The translations under genes and the position numbers were made by a program. The notes beneath the pieces are model-generated. The model ran no database searches. It was given only the letters and a program-made list of their open reading frames with translations, and had not been told where the DNA came from. This document shows positions 18,436 through 26,538 of a stretch of 64,000 bases of DNA, one piece after another (the first letter of the stretch is position 1; each line of letters opens with the position of its first letter). The DNA is from Acidimicrobiia bacterium (GTDB lineage Bacteria; Actinomycetota; Acidimicrobiia; IMCC26256; JAGNEX01): NCBI GenBank assembly GCA_020637365.1, contig JACJWE010000001.1, positions 960,001 through 1,024,000 on the forward strand. The letters run 5' to 3'.

Positions 18436-18505
18436 TGATTCCTCCGGCGGGGGCCGCATGGTTGGTTCTTGAGGGGCATGTGGTTTCAGAAACGACGATC
18501 GCGAC

Positions 18506-20893
18506 TCATGTGTCGAGGACTTCGCGGACCTTCTGCGAGAGGGTCCCGATCGTGAAGGGCTTGTCGATCAGGTTGATTCCGTCGTCGAGGACGCCATGAG
18601 GCGCCAAGACGTCTGCTGTATAGCCCGACATGAACAGGCAGCGAATCTTCGGGTTGAACGCAGCGACGGCCTCGGCGACTTCTCGGCCGTTCATTTCGGG
18701 CAGGACGACATCGGTGAGGAGCAGGTCGATGGCCTCAAGCTGAGGAAGCGCTTCGAGGGCTTCCTTGGGATTGGTAAAGCCAACCACCCCGTATCCCAGG
18801 CGTTCGAGCATGGCGGTGGTGACGGTCAGGACGTTTGTTTGATCTTCGACGATCAAGATCGATTCCGTCCCGACCGGGTTGGCGAGCGCAGATGCCCTCC
18901 GTATCGTCTGACCCTCTGGAGTCCGTGCCGGCTTGTCGGCGCTCCTCGGCAGAAAGACGGTGAAGGAGCTTCCTTCGCCGGGCTCACTGACAACTTCGAC
19001 GAGCCCATTGTTCTGCGCGACGATGCCCCAGACGGTCGCGAGTCCCAGACCCGAGCCAACTCCTGACTCTTTCGTCGAAAAGAATGGCTCGAAGATACGG
19101 GTTTTGGTCTCGGCGTCCATACCGCAGCCTGTGTCGGTCACCGTCAGTTTGACAAAGTCACCTTCGGCACCGGTTGGGTCGTTGTGTGAACCGGGTGCAT
19201 TGGCCGTCTCTACCGTGATCTCGCCAATCCCTGCAATGGCGTCGCGCGCGTTGACGAAAAGGTTGGTCAACACTTGTTCCAACTGTGCGGCATCAGCAGT
19301 AACCGGCCACAGATCCCCGGCGAAACGGGTCGTGACGACGATGTTCTCACCGAGGAGGCGCGTCATCATGGCGAGCGAGTCGGTGATGACGGTGTTCAGG
19401 TTGAGCGTTCGTGGCACGATCGGCTGCTTTCGGGCAAACGCCAACAATTGCCCGGTTAAGAGGCTTGAGCGCTCCGCGGCGGTTTTGATGCTGCGAATAC
19501 CTTCGGCGAGGCTGCCACCCTCAGCGAGGTTGTCGCCTTCGGCGAGCTGTTCAAGTGCCATTTCGGAGCTAAACAAGATGACTGTGAGCATGTTGTTGAG
19601 GTCGTGAGCGATGCCACCGGCGAGACGCCCCATCGAGTCCAGTCGCTGGACCTGGGCGAGCTGCGCTTCGAGCGCGACTCGATCCGTGACGTCCCGGCTC
19701 ACCCCGAGTACGCCAATCAGCTCCCCGCGGGTGCCCCTCATGGCGGTCTTTACCGTTTCCCTCACCTGCTTGTTGCCGTCGCTGGCAACAAAGTTCGAAT
19801 GCGTCACTCGGAACTTCTCGTCAGGTGGCAAATCGATGGCGGCGAGGTCGTGCTGGCGAAACTCCTCGGCGACTTCGGGGTTGATGAGGTCAAAGTCGGT
19901 CTTGCCGACGATTTCACTTGCCGTCGCGCCCAACAGCCGTTCGACTTCAGAGTTGCAGAGCAGGTAGGTCCCATGAACGTCTTTGAGCCATACCGGGTCA
20001 GGTATCGCTCGTACCAAGGCGCGGAAGAAGGTCTCCCGATCCTCAGCCTCTTCCTTTGCCTCACTGAGCTGCGCCGCGGCCAATCGTTGGCTGCGCATGA
20101 TCCTTGCGGTGGCAAGTCCCACGCCGAGGAAGGCGACGAGGAAGGTGATCCGAGTGAAGAGATGTGCCCTCGGCACGTCCAGCACAAACGACGCGCTGAA
20201 CTCCACACCGGGAGGAAAGAGTGAACTGAACAAGCTGTCCGACACCCAGAACAAACATCCGATCAGCAAGAACAAGCTGATGATGTAGCCCGTGTCCTGC
20301 TGATCCACATCGGGGTCGAGCTTCATGAACCTCCGGACCGATCTGAGGTGCAGCAACACATCAGCGGCCAAGAGGAGGACATATGCCTCCACAATCTGTT
20401 TGATCGCTACGAAAATCGAGAACTCAAGGGGCGCCGTCGTCAATGCATCGGTCCATCCCCACGATGGCGGGTTGGAGGTCACCAACCAACGGCTGGGAAA
20501 CAGGAGATTGAGCGTCGTCAGCAGGCGGAACGGCATCTCGATGACATACATGTTCATCCACCATTTCGCGTCCTCAGACTCGCGTTTGAGTGCGAAATAG
20601 CCATGCCAAACGATCCATAGTGTGAACGTGGGTACGAACAGAAACGCAACGTAGCCATTGGTCGGCCCCCACAACAGCCACAACGATTGTGCGCCCCCAG
20701 CGAGTGCGCTGAGTAATCCGAATTTCCAGCCCCAGCTAAGCGCGATGATAAGAGGAAATATCAAACCCCACACCATCGCAACTTTGTAGTCCCGGAATAC
20801 CAGAGTAAAGGTGAATAGGTTGGCGAGAAACCCAGCAATGCCAAAGCCAACTGAGACGGCAATTTTGTAGCGAACGGTTCCTCGCTGTGGCAC
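18506..20893 (-). CDS. Hybrid sensor histidine kinase (membrane sensor, PAS, HisKA, HATPase, receiver)
   Basis: 795 residues from the GTG at 20893, chosen because GGGAGG lies 7 nt upstream; an upstream GTG would add 7 residues. About 7-8 hydrophobic segments span residues 10-265 and form an integral-membrane input region I do not recognise. A PAS domain follows at about 290-410 (IPDPVWLKDVHGTYLLCNSE), then HisKA with phospho-acceptor His in GGIAHDLNNML (about residue 430), HATPase (N-box LFVNARDAI, VTDTGCGMD, GSGLGLATVWGI), and a C-terminal receiver with phospho-acceptor Asp in LLLTDVVLPEMNG and the Lys in DKPF. Input signal and output are unknown: no response regulator gene is adjacent. It separates uvrC from rapZ, which are usually neighbours. 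Confidence 0.9.
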   Translation of the reverse strand: MPQRGTVRYKIAVSVGFGIAGFLANLFTFTLVFRDYKVAMVWGLIFPLIIALSWGWKFGLLSALAGGAQSLWLLWGPTNGYVAFLFVPTFTLWIVWHGYFALKRESEDAKWWMNMYVIEMPFRLLTTLNLLFPSRWLVTSNPPSWGWTDALTTAPLEFSIFVAIKQIVEAYVLLLAADVLLHLRSVRRFMKLDPDVDQQDTGYIISLFLLIGCLFWVSDSLFSSLFPPGVEFSASFVLDVPRAHLFTRITFLVAFLGVGLATARIMRSQRLAAAQLSEAKEEAEDRETFFRALVRAIPDPVWLKDVHGTYLLCNSEVERLLGATASEIVGKTDFDLINPEVAEEFRQHDLAAIDLPPDEKFRVTHSNFVASDGNKQVRETVKTAMRGTRGELIGVLGVSRDVTDRVALEAQLAQVQRLDSMGRLAGGIAHDLNNMLTVILFSSEMALEQLAEGDNLAEGGSLAEGIRSIKTAAERSSLLTGQLLAFARKQPIVPRTLNLNTVITDSLAMMTRLLGENIVVTTRFAGDLWPVTADAAQLEQVLTNLFVNARDAIAGIGEITVETANAPGSHNDPTGAEGDFVKLTVTDTGCGMDAETKTRIFEPFFSTKESGVGSGLGLATVWGIVAQNNGLVEVVSEPGEGSSFTVFLPRSADKPARTPEGQTIRRASALANPVGTESILIVEDQTNVLTVTTAMLERLGYGVVGFTNPKEALEALPQLEAIDLLLTDVVLPEMNGREVAEAVAAFNPKIRCLFMSGYTADVLAPHGVLDDGINLIDKPFTIGTLSQKVREVLDT

Positions 20894-21052
20894 TCGTGCG
20901 CCTCCCGGTTTCACCCTGTGTGGAGCGGGCTATCAGGTCGTGTCTCGGCCGAAAGTGGTGGTCGTTTCGACCGATGGAATGTCTGTGGCGATCGGCTTCG
21001 TGTAACGACCCACATGAGGCAGTCTACGTGAGCATGTGCGCGCGGTTCACGG

Positions 21053-23011
21053 CTACCGGTCTGTCATCCCGCCATGTCCGACGTCATCACGTGTCATCGA
21101 TTCCTCTGACCGATCCTCAACAGAGGGGGTGTCGGCGGGAGTCCCATCACCAGCGGCAGCCCCATGGAGTCGTTCGATGATCGCTGCACCGACGACCGAC
21201 GGTAACCAACCCAGCGCCATGATGGCGTCGGGATCAGCGCTCTTCAATCGCTTGACAGATCCGAACTCTCTGATGAGTTTCGCCTTTCGCTTCTCCCCCA
21301 GGCCCGGGATGTCATCAAGGGCACCCTTGCGCATGGCCTTGTCTCGCCGACGCCGGTGATGGGTGATCGCAACGCGGTGGGCTTCGTCTCTCAAATGCTG
21401 TAACAAGAACAGCGCCTCGGAATCACGGGGGATCTGCAGGGGTCGGGAACGCCCCGGCGTGTATACCTCTTCGAGCTTCTTGGCGAGGGACACCATCGTG
21501 ATCTCTTCTTCGAGGCCGAACTCTTCGAGTACGGCATATGCCGAGCTGAGCTGGCCTTTGCCGCCGTCGATCACGATGAGGTCAGGCGGATAGGAGAACC
21601 GTCGTCGCTGCTCGATCGGTTGATCTCGCTCGGCGAGGAGGCGTTTCAGGCGACGGCGCATGACCTCGGCCATAGATGCGAAGTCGTCTTGACCGACGAC
21701 GGTTTTGATGGTGAAGTTTCGGTAGTCGGGGCGTTTGGGCAGGCCGTCTTCCATGACGACCATCGATGCGACAACCTCGGTCCCCTGCAGGTTTGAGATG
21801 TCATATCCCTCGATGCGCAGGGGTGGCGTCTCCATGCCGAGGTAGTCCTGCAGTTCGGTGAGGGCTTTGGCGCGGGCGTTGTGATCGGCATTTCGCCGAA
21901 GCCGGTGTCGGACGAGCGCCTCCTTGGCGTTGTGTTCAGCGGTTTCCATGAGCGTGCGTTTGCCGCCACGTTTGGGTTCGCGAATCGTGACGTTCGCACT
22001 TCGGACTTCGGTGAGGAACTCTTCGAGGAGTTGCTGCTCGTCGGGAAGTGGCCGGATGAGGATCTCCCGAGGTATCTCCTCAGGATCCGAATCGCCATAG
22101 ACCTGTTCCACGAGGCGGCTCGACAGTGCCGCTTCGTCGAGCTCTTCGACACGGTCGATGACCATCTGCTTTTGTCCGACGAGGCGCCCCTTACGGACGT
22201 GAAAGACCTGGACGGATGATTCGAGCGGGTCGTCGAGTCGACCTATCAGGTCATAGTTGTCGGCGGTGGGCCCGACCATCTCGTGGCGCTCGACCGCTCG
22301 TCTCACCGAAGCGAGCTGGTCTCGCAGGCGGGCGGCAGCTTCGAAGTCGCAGTCCTCGGCGGCACCGAGCATCCGCGCTTCGAGCGAGTCAAGAATGTCG
22401 GTGTTGTCACCTTCGAGAAAGCTGATCAGCTCACCGACGAGGATCTCATACTGGGCGCTCGTGACCTCGTCGACGCAAGGGGCGCAACACTTTTCGATGT
22501 GCGCAAACAAGCACGGTCGACCTTCCGCCTTGTGACGATTGAGCTTTGAATCGGTGCATGTACGGATGGGAAACGTTCTCAGCAACAGATCGAGGGTTTC
22601 TCGTATGGCGTACGCGTGCGCGTATGGGCCGAAGTATCGGACACCCTTGCGCTTCTTTCCCCGCATGACCATCGCTCGGGGCCACTCATGTCCGGTGGTG
22701 ATGGCCAGGTACGGGAACGACTTATCGTCGCGCAGCCGGATGTTGAACGGTGGCTGATGCGACTTGATCAAGTTGTATTCGAGGTGGAGCGCTTCGACCT
22801 CGGAGTTGACCTCAACCCACTGCACGGTCGCGGCTGTCTGGACCAGCTGCCGGGTCTTGTCGGGCAGGCGGCGCTGGTCAGCGAAATAGTTGGCGAGGCG
22901 ATGGCGCAGGCTCTTGGCCTTACCGACGTAGAGCACGCGGCCGTTCTTGTCGAGAAACTGATACGACCCGGGAGCGTCGGGGATTGTGTTGGGCGGTGGA
23001 CGTTCGACCAT
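21053..23011 (-). CDS. uvrC: UvrABC system protein C (excinuclease subunit)
   Basis: 652 residues. It makes both incisions in nucleotide excision repair. The GIY-YIG nuclease domain is at the N-terminus (PDAPGSYQFLDKNGRVLYVG, KAKSLRHRLANYF), the UVR motif lies at about residues 205-240, the RNase H-like nuclease domain includes RIEGYDISNLQGT and DLIVIDGGKGQL, and helix-hairpin-helix repeats close the protein (DDIPGLGEKRKAKLIREFGS). The ATG at 23011 has AGGAGGATCT directly upstream. Divergent from nadA. The C-terminal about 45 residues after the HhH repeats are polar and probably disordered. Confidence 0.96.
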   Translation of the reverse strand: MVERPPPNTIPDAPGSYQFLDKNGRVLYVGKAKSLRHRLANYFADQRRLPDKTRQLVQTAATVQWVEVNSEVEALHLEYNLIKSHQPPFNIRLRDDKSFPYLAITTGHEWPRAMVMRGKKRKGVRYFGPYAHAYAIRETLDLLLRTFPIRTCTDSKLNRHKAEGRPCLFAHIEKCCAPCVDEVTSAQYEILVGELISFLEGDNTDILDSLEARMLGAAEDCDFEAAARLRDQLASVRRAVERHEMVGPTADNYDLIGRLDDPLESSVQVFHVRKGRLVGQKQMVIDRVEELDEAALSSRLVEQVYGDSDPEEIPREILIRPLPDEQQLLEEFLTEVRSANVTIREPKRGGKRTLMETAEHNAKEALVRHRLRRNADHNARAKALTELQDYLGMETPPLRIEGYDISNLQGTEVVASMVVMEDGLPKRPDYRNFTIKTVVGQDDFASMAEVMRRRLKRLLAERDQPIEQRRRFSYPPDLIVIDGGKGQLSSAYAVLEEFGLEEEITMVSLAKKLEEVYTPGRSRPLQIPRDSEALFLLQHLRDEAHRVAITHHRRRRDKAMRKGALDDIPGLGEKRKAKLIREFGSVKRLKSADPDAIMALGWLPSVVGAAIIERLHGAAAGDGTPADTPSVEDRSEESMTRDDVGHGGMTDR

Positions 23012-23350
23012 AGATCCTCCTCACTCAAGTTGATGTGACGCTTGTGACAGCGGCGTCCTGTGTGCGCTCCGGGCCTGTGCGCTCGGTGTCGGTGCGGTCG
23101 GTGGGTCTTTCTACATGCTCGCTGTCGCCCTGTGCAGTCCGGTCCTTCCGCGCTGCCCAGCGGTTCTGTGCAGATCGAAAGATTGGTTGCGTGGGGGCGT
23201 GGCGGGCGAGTCGCAGACCGTGGAAACCCGATGGGACTCCCCTACCCGACAACGGTTCATGGGTGGGGCCGGATTGAATTGCTGTTCAACCGGTAGGATG
23301 ATCCCGCACCGTCCATGACCGTTGGCGACTTGCCTGCCCGTATCGATGAC
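23012..23350. other. uvrC/nadA divergent intergenic region, distal part
   Basis: About 340 bp upstream of the uvrC start and of the nadA leader hairpins. I see no credible coding sequence. It should hold the uvrC promoter (minus strand) and the nadA promoter (plus strand), but I cannot assign either confidently. One stretch (23040-23110) is dominated by alternating GTG/CGG words of low complexity. Confidence 0.4.
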
Positions 23351-23468
23351 GCCGCGACCCACAAGCTCGCGGCAACGTCGATAGGTTGCACCACAAACAG
23401 CGGGTGCGGAGCGCGGGAACCCGGCAGGTCGGGACTGCAGCCGATGCGCCACGTCGAAGGGAACGCAC
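23351..23468 (+). promoter_or_regulatory. Structured 5' leader of nadA
   Basis: Several stems can be read in the 118 nt before the nadA start. The first is a perfect 7-bp hairpin, GCCGCGA/TCGCGGC (23351-23373). The second is GCACC/GGTGC around a 10-nt loop (about 23387-23406). The third is a bulged hairpin CGG-CAG/CTG-CCG inside a GCGC/GCGC clamp (about 23415-23453). A Shine-Dalgarno GAAGGGA follows. The density of helices suggests a regulatory leader. I could not match it to a known riboswitch class. Confidence 0.35.
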
Positions 23469-24563
23469 ATGCTGCGACTTCAAACTCCCCTACCGGACCG
23501 CTTCACCGATGCTTCCGAAGATCAGCTCGATGCGATGATCGTCGATGCGAAAGCCGAGCTGGGCAGCGACCTGTTGATATTGGGTCACCATTATCAGCGA
23601 GAAGAGGTCTACAAGTTCGCCGATTCGCAGGGGGACTCGTTCAAGCTTGCTCGCTTTGCTGCAGACAACGAGCAGGCCCGACACATCGTGTTCTTGGGTG
23701 TGCACTTCATGGCCGAATCGGCCGATGTGCTGACCAAACCCGACCAGCATGTGTACCTGCCCGATCTGAACGCGGGCTGTTCGATGGCCGATATGGCTGA
23801 CCTCGAACAGGTGGAGATCGCCTGGGAAGATATGGCCTCGGTCACCGATATCGAGCAGGTCATCCCTATTACGTACATGAACTCGTCGGCCGCGTTGAAG
23901 GCCTTCGTAGGGCGCAACGGTGGCGCCGTGTGTACGTCGTCGAATGCTCGGGCGGTGTTGTCGTGGGCTTTTGAGCGCGGCGAGAAAGTGCTGTTCTTCC
24001 CCGACCAGCACCTGGGCCGCAACACCGGCGTGCAGATGGGCTACGAGCTGGATGACATGGTGGTGTGGGACCCCAACCTCGACTGGGGTGGTCTCACTGA
24101 GCGTGATATCAAAGAGAAGCGCTTCTTGTTGTGGAAGGGCCACTGTTCGATCCACCAGCGGTTCCGGCCAGAACACATCCACGCGGTGCGTGCCGAGAAT
24201 CCTGCGGTGTCGGTGGTGGTCCACCCCGAATGTCCGCACGAGACGGTGCGGCTGGCCGACGCCGTTGGCTCGACCGAGTACATCCTCAACTATGTCAGCG
24301 ACGCCGCGCCCGGCGCGGACATCGCCGTGGGTACTGAGGTGCACATGGTGCACCGCCTGGCGGAGAACAACCCCGACAAGAACGTGTTCTCACTCGACCC
24401 GCTGGTGTGTCCGTGTTCGACCATGTTCCGTATCGATGCACCCCATCTGGCCTGGACGCTCGAAAAACTGGTTGCCGGTGAACCCGTTAACCGCATTGCC
24501 GTCGACGACGACACCTCTGAATGGGCCAAAGTCGCCCTCAACCGCATGCTCGATATCACCTAA
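23469..24563 (+). CDS. nadA: Quinolinate synthase A
   Basis: 364 residues. Condenses iminoaspartate with dihydroxyacetone phosphate to quinolinate in de novo NAD synthesis, using a 4Fe-4S cluster. Motifs: GHHYQREEVYKFADSQGDS near residue 40, FLGVHFMAESADVL, LPDLNAGCSMADM (first cluster Cys), VCTSSNARAVL, FFPDQHLGRNTG, HPECPHET (second Cys) and CPCSTMFRI (third). This is the three-domain form typical of actinobacteria. nadB and nadC are not adjacent; the next gene is an unrelated Fic gene beyond a terminator-like hairpin. The ATG at 23469 has GAAGGGA about 8 nt upstream. Confidence 0.96.
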   Translation: MLRLQTPLPDRFTDASEDQLDAMIVDAKAELGSDLLILGHHYQREEVYKFADSQGDSFKLARFAADNEQARHIVFLGVHFMAESADVLTKPDQHVYLPDLNAGCSMADMADLEQVEIAWEDMASVTDIEQVIPITYMNSSAALKAFVGRNGGAVCTSSNARAVLSWAFERGEKVLFFPDQHLGRNTGVQMGYELDDMVVWDPNLDWGGLTERDIKEKRFLLWKGHCSIHQRFRPEHIHAVRAENPAVSVVVHPECPHETVRLADAVGSTEYILNYVSDAAPGADIAVGTEVHMVHRLAENNPDKNVFSLDPLVCPCSTMFRIDAPHLAWTLEKLVAGEPVNRIAVDDDTSEWAKVALNRMLDIT

Positions 24564-24594
24564 GCGCCCGGCACCCCGCCAGCGGGCCGGGCGC
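24564..24594 (+). terminator. Hairpin terminator after nadA
   Basis: GCGCCCGGC, 13-nt loop, GCCGGGCGC: a perfect 9-bp stem starting immediately after the nadA TAA. There is no U-run, which is common for actinobacterial terminators. Confidence 0.6.
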
Positions 24595-24785
24595 AACGAT
24601 GTGGGGTAGCGCCGTTTGGTCTGAACGGCCCCCCTCCGCGCCGTACTGGTTGGTGCTACCGCCCCTCCGTCAACGCTCTTTGTCGTCTCGAGCCATAGCG
24701 CCCCGGGGATGTCAGGGATGTCGTAGCCAGCTGCTTCAGCTCCATCTAAGCTACGGTTAGTCAATAACTGTACGTTAGGGGGCTC

Positions 24786-26096
24786 GTGGCAACACACTTA
24801 CGTAGACGATGGGACCCACAGTTTGAGGGCATGAGCCGCCGTGACCGGAACGGCTGCTGGTACGACGCCTACCTTCCTGATCCTCTCGACCGCTGGGAGT
24901 TGTCAATGCCAGCCGATGTAGCCGCTGACGTCGCGGATGCGGAGCAGGCAGTGCGCAACCTCAATCAGAACGGCACGGCGCACATCAGCCTGGAGGGTCT
25001 GGCACGGTTTTTGTTGCGCGCCGAATCTGTTGGGTCCTCAAGAATCGAAGGTCTCGAAGCCGCGGCGCGACGTCTCGCCAACGCTGAAGCAGGAATCGCG
25101 TTGGGCAGTCCGGTAGATGACCGGGTGGCTGTCGAAGTGCTGGGCAACATCGCCGCAATGGAGTCGGCGATACAAGTCGCTGTGCGTCGGCAACCGTTCG
25201 GTCTTGAGGATCTCCTGGTCATCCATCGCGAACTCATGGCCAGCTCATCAACACCGCACCTCGCAGGGGTCATCCGAGAAGAGCAGAACTGGATCGGCGG
25301 CAGTTCGTTCACGCCCTGCAACGCGGCGTTTGTGCCGCCCCCTCCTGAATATCTCGATGGGCTGCTGAGTGACCTCGTCAAATATGTGAACGGGGACGAG
25401 CACTCCCCGCTCGTTCACGCAGCCATCGCACACGCTCAGTTCGAGACCCTGCACCCCTTTGCAGACGGTAACGGTCGAACAGGGAGGGCACTGGTTCACG
25501 TGATTCTGCGGTCGCGTGGACTTGCACCCGCGTTCGTTCCGCCTATCAGCTTGGTGCTGGCAACCAGGTCTGATGACTATGTCGCTGGATTGACAGCGTT
25601 CCGCCACACAGCCGGTGCCGACAGTGCCGAGCGTTCCGAGGCAACGGTTGAATGGCTGCGAATCTTTGTTGCCGCAACGCGGCGCGCGTGCATCGACGCG
25701 TTGACCTACAGCCGGCAAATCGACGAGTTGGTTGCAGGGTGGCGGCAACGGCTTGGCCGAATCCGCGCCAAGTCCAGCACCGACTTGTTGCTACGCGTCC
25801 TCGCGGGTGCGCCGATCGTCACCGCCGAGTCCGCGAGTGGACTGATAGGACGCTCCACGGCTCGAACAACCGACGCGATCAACGCACTCGCTGAGGTTGG
25901 CATTCTGCAGCAGCGAAACCTCGGCAGGCAGCGCTATCGCGTTTTCGAGGCTCCAGAAGTGCTCGACCTGTTCACGGGTCTGGAACGATCGCTCGCATCG
26001 GTAACGGGCGACACCCGTCGAGAGCCGCCGGTACGACGAGTGCCTCACCGCCCCAGCCGACGCCGGAGCCCCAGCGGGAACGATCCTCAGATCTGA
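24786..26096 (+). CDS. Fic family protein with C-terminal winged helix
   Basis: 436 residues. Fic enzymes usually transfer AMP from ATP to target proteins. The catalytic motif HPFADGNGRTGRAL is intact at residues 223-236. An N-terminal inhibitory motif of the (S/T)xxxE(G/N) type, SSRIEG, lies at residues 84-89, so this is a class II (self-inhibited) Fic protein of the Fic_N plus Fic architecture. The C-terminal 100 residues contain a winged-helix DNA-binding region (SASGLIGRSTARTTDAINAL), typical of the stand-alone bacterial form. No separate antitoxin gene is adjacent. GTG start, preceded by TAGGGGG. Targets are unknown. Confidence 0.9.
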   Translation: MATHLRRRWDPQFEGMSRRDRNGCWYDAYLPDPLDRWELSMPADVAADVADAEQAVRNLNQNGTAHISLEGLARFLLRAESVGSSRIEGLEAAARRLANAEAGIALGSPVDDRVAVEVLGNIAAMESAIQVAVRRQPFGLEDLLVIHRELMASSSTPHLAGVIREEQNWIGGSSFTPCNAAFVPPPPEYLDGLLSDLVKYVNGDEHSPLVHAAIAHAQFETLHPFADGNGRTGRALVHVILRSRGLAPAFVPPISLVLATRSDDYVAGLTAFRHTAGADSAERSEATVEWLRIFVAATRRACIDALTYSRQIDELVAGWRQRLGRIRAKSSTDLLLRVLAGAPIVTAESASGLIGRSTARTTDAINALAEVGILQQRNLGRQRYRVFEAPEVLDLFTGLERSLASVTGDTRREPPVRRVPHRPSRRRSPSGNDPQI

Positions 26097-26538
26097 CCGA
26101 TGTACGTGTCCGGCCTGGCCGCCGACGCTGCTGCTGCCAGTGCCGATCCGATCCGCCACTGGACCGGCGAGCCCGAAGCGGCGGTAGCGATGTCCACCAC
26201 CCAACTGCCGGATCCAGACATCTAGCGGCTCGTTCCTCCCAGATGTCGGGAACGTCACACCGCGACCCGTGTGCCGCGGCGAGCGCGTCGTGATGACGGC
26301 CGTGTTCGCCCAGCGGGCGGGCTCGACGGCTTGTTCGCTGAGACCGTCGGCCGCCAAGCGGCGCGATGTTCCGCGAGGGCTGTGGCATCGGAAAGGAGTA
26401 TCGCGACCGTTCCAGGCTCGCGGGGTCGGAACGGTGTGCGAGGGGGCTGGCAGGTTGTCGTTTGAATCTGGCATAGAGGTACTTCGGGGAAAGAGGCGAA
26501 CGGTCGGGGTAAGCCGTCGGTCGACCCAGGGGTATGGG
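26097..26538. other. Gene-free interval between fic and the STAND-TPR gene
   Basis: 442 bp between convergent genes. The open frames here lack family similarity and show no coding-like third-position pattern. I see no clear terminator, tRNA or repeat. Low-confidence remnant DNA at the edge of the accessory block. Confidence 0.45.

Noticed and set aside
23395..23455. Cobalamin riboswitch upstream of nadA
   Set aside because: GGGAACCCGG is reminiscent of one conserved block, but the B12-box and other required elements are not present in the right order, and nadA is not a usual target.
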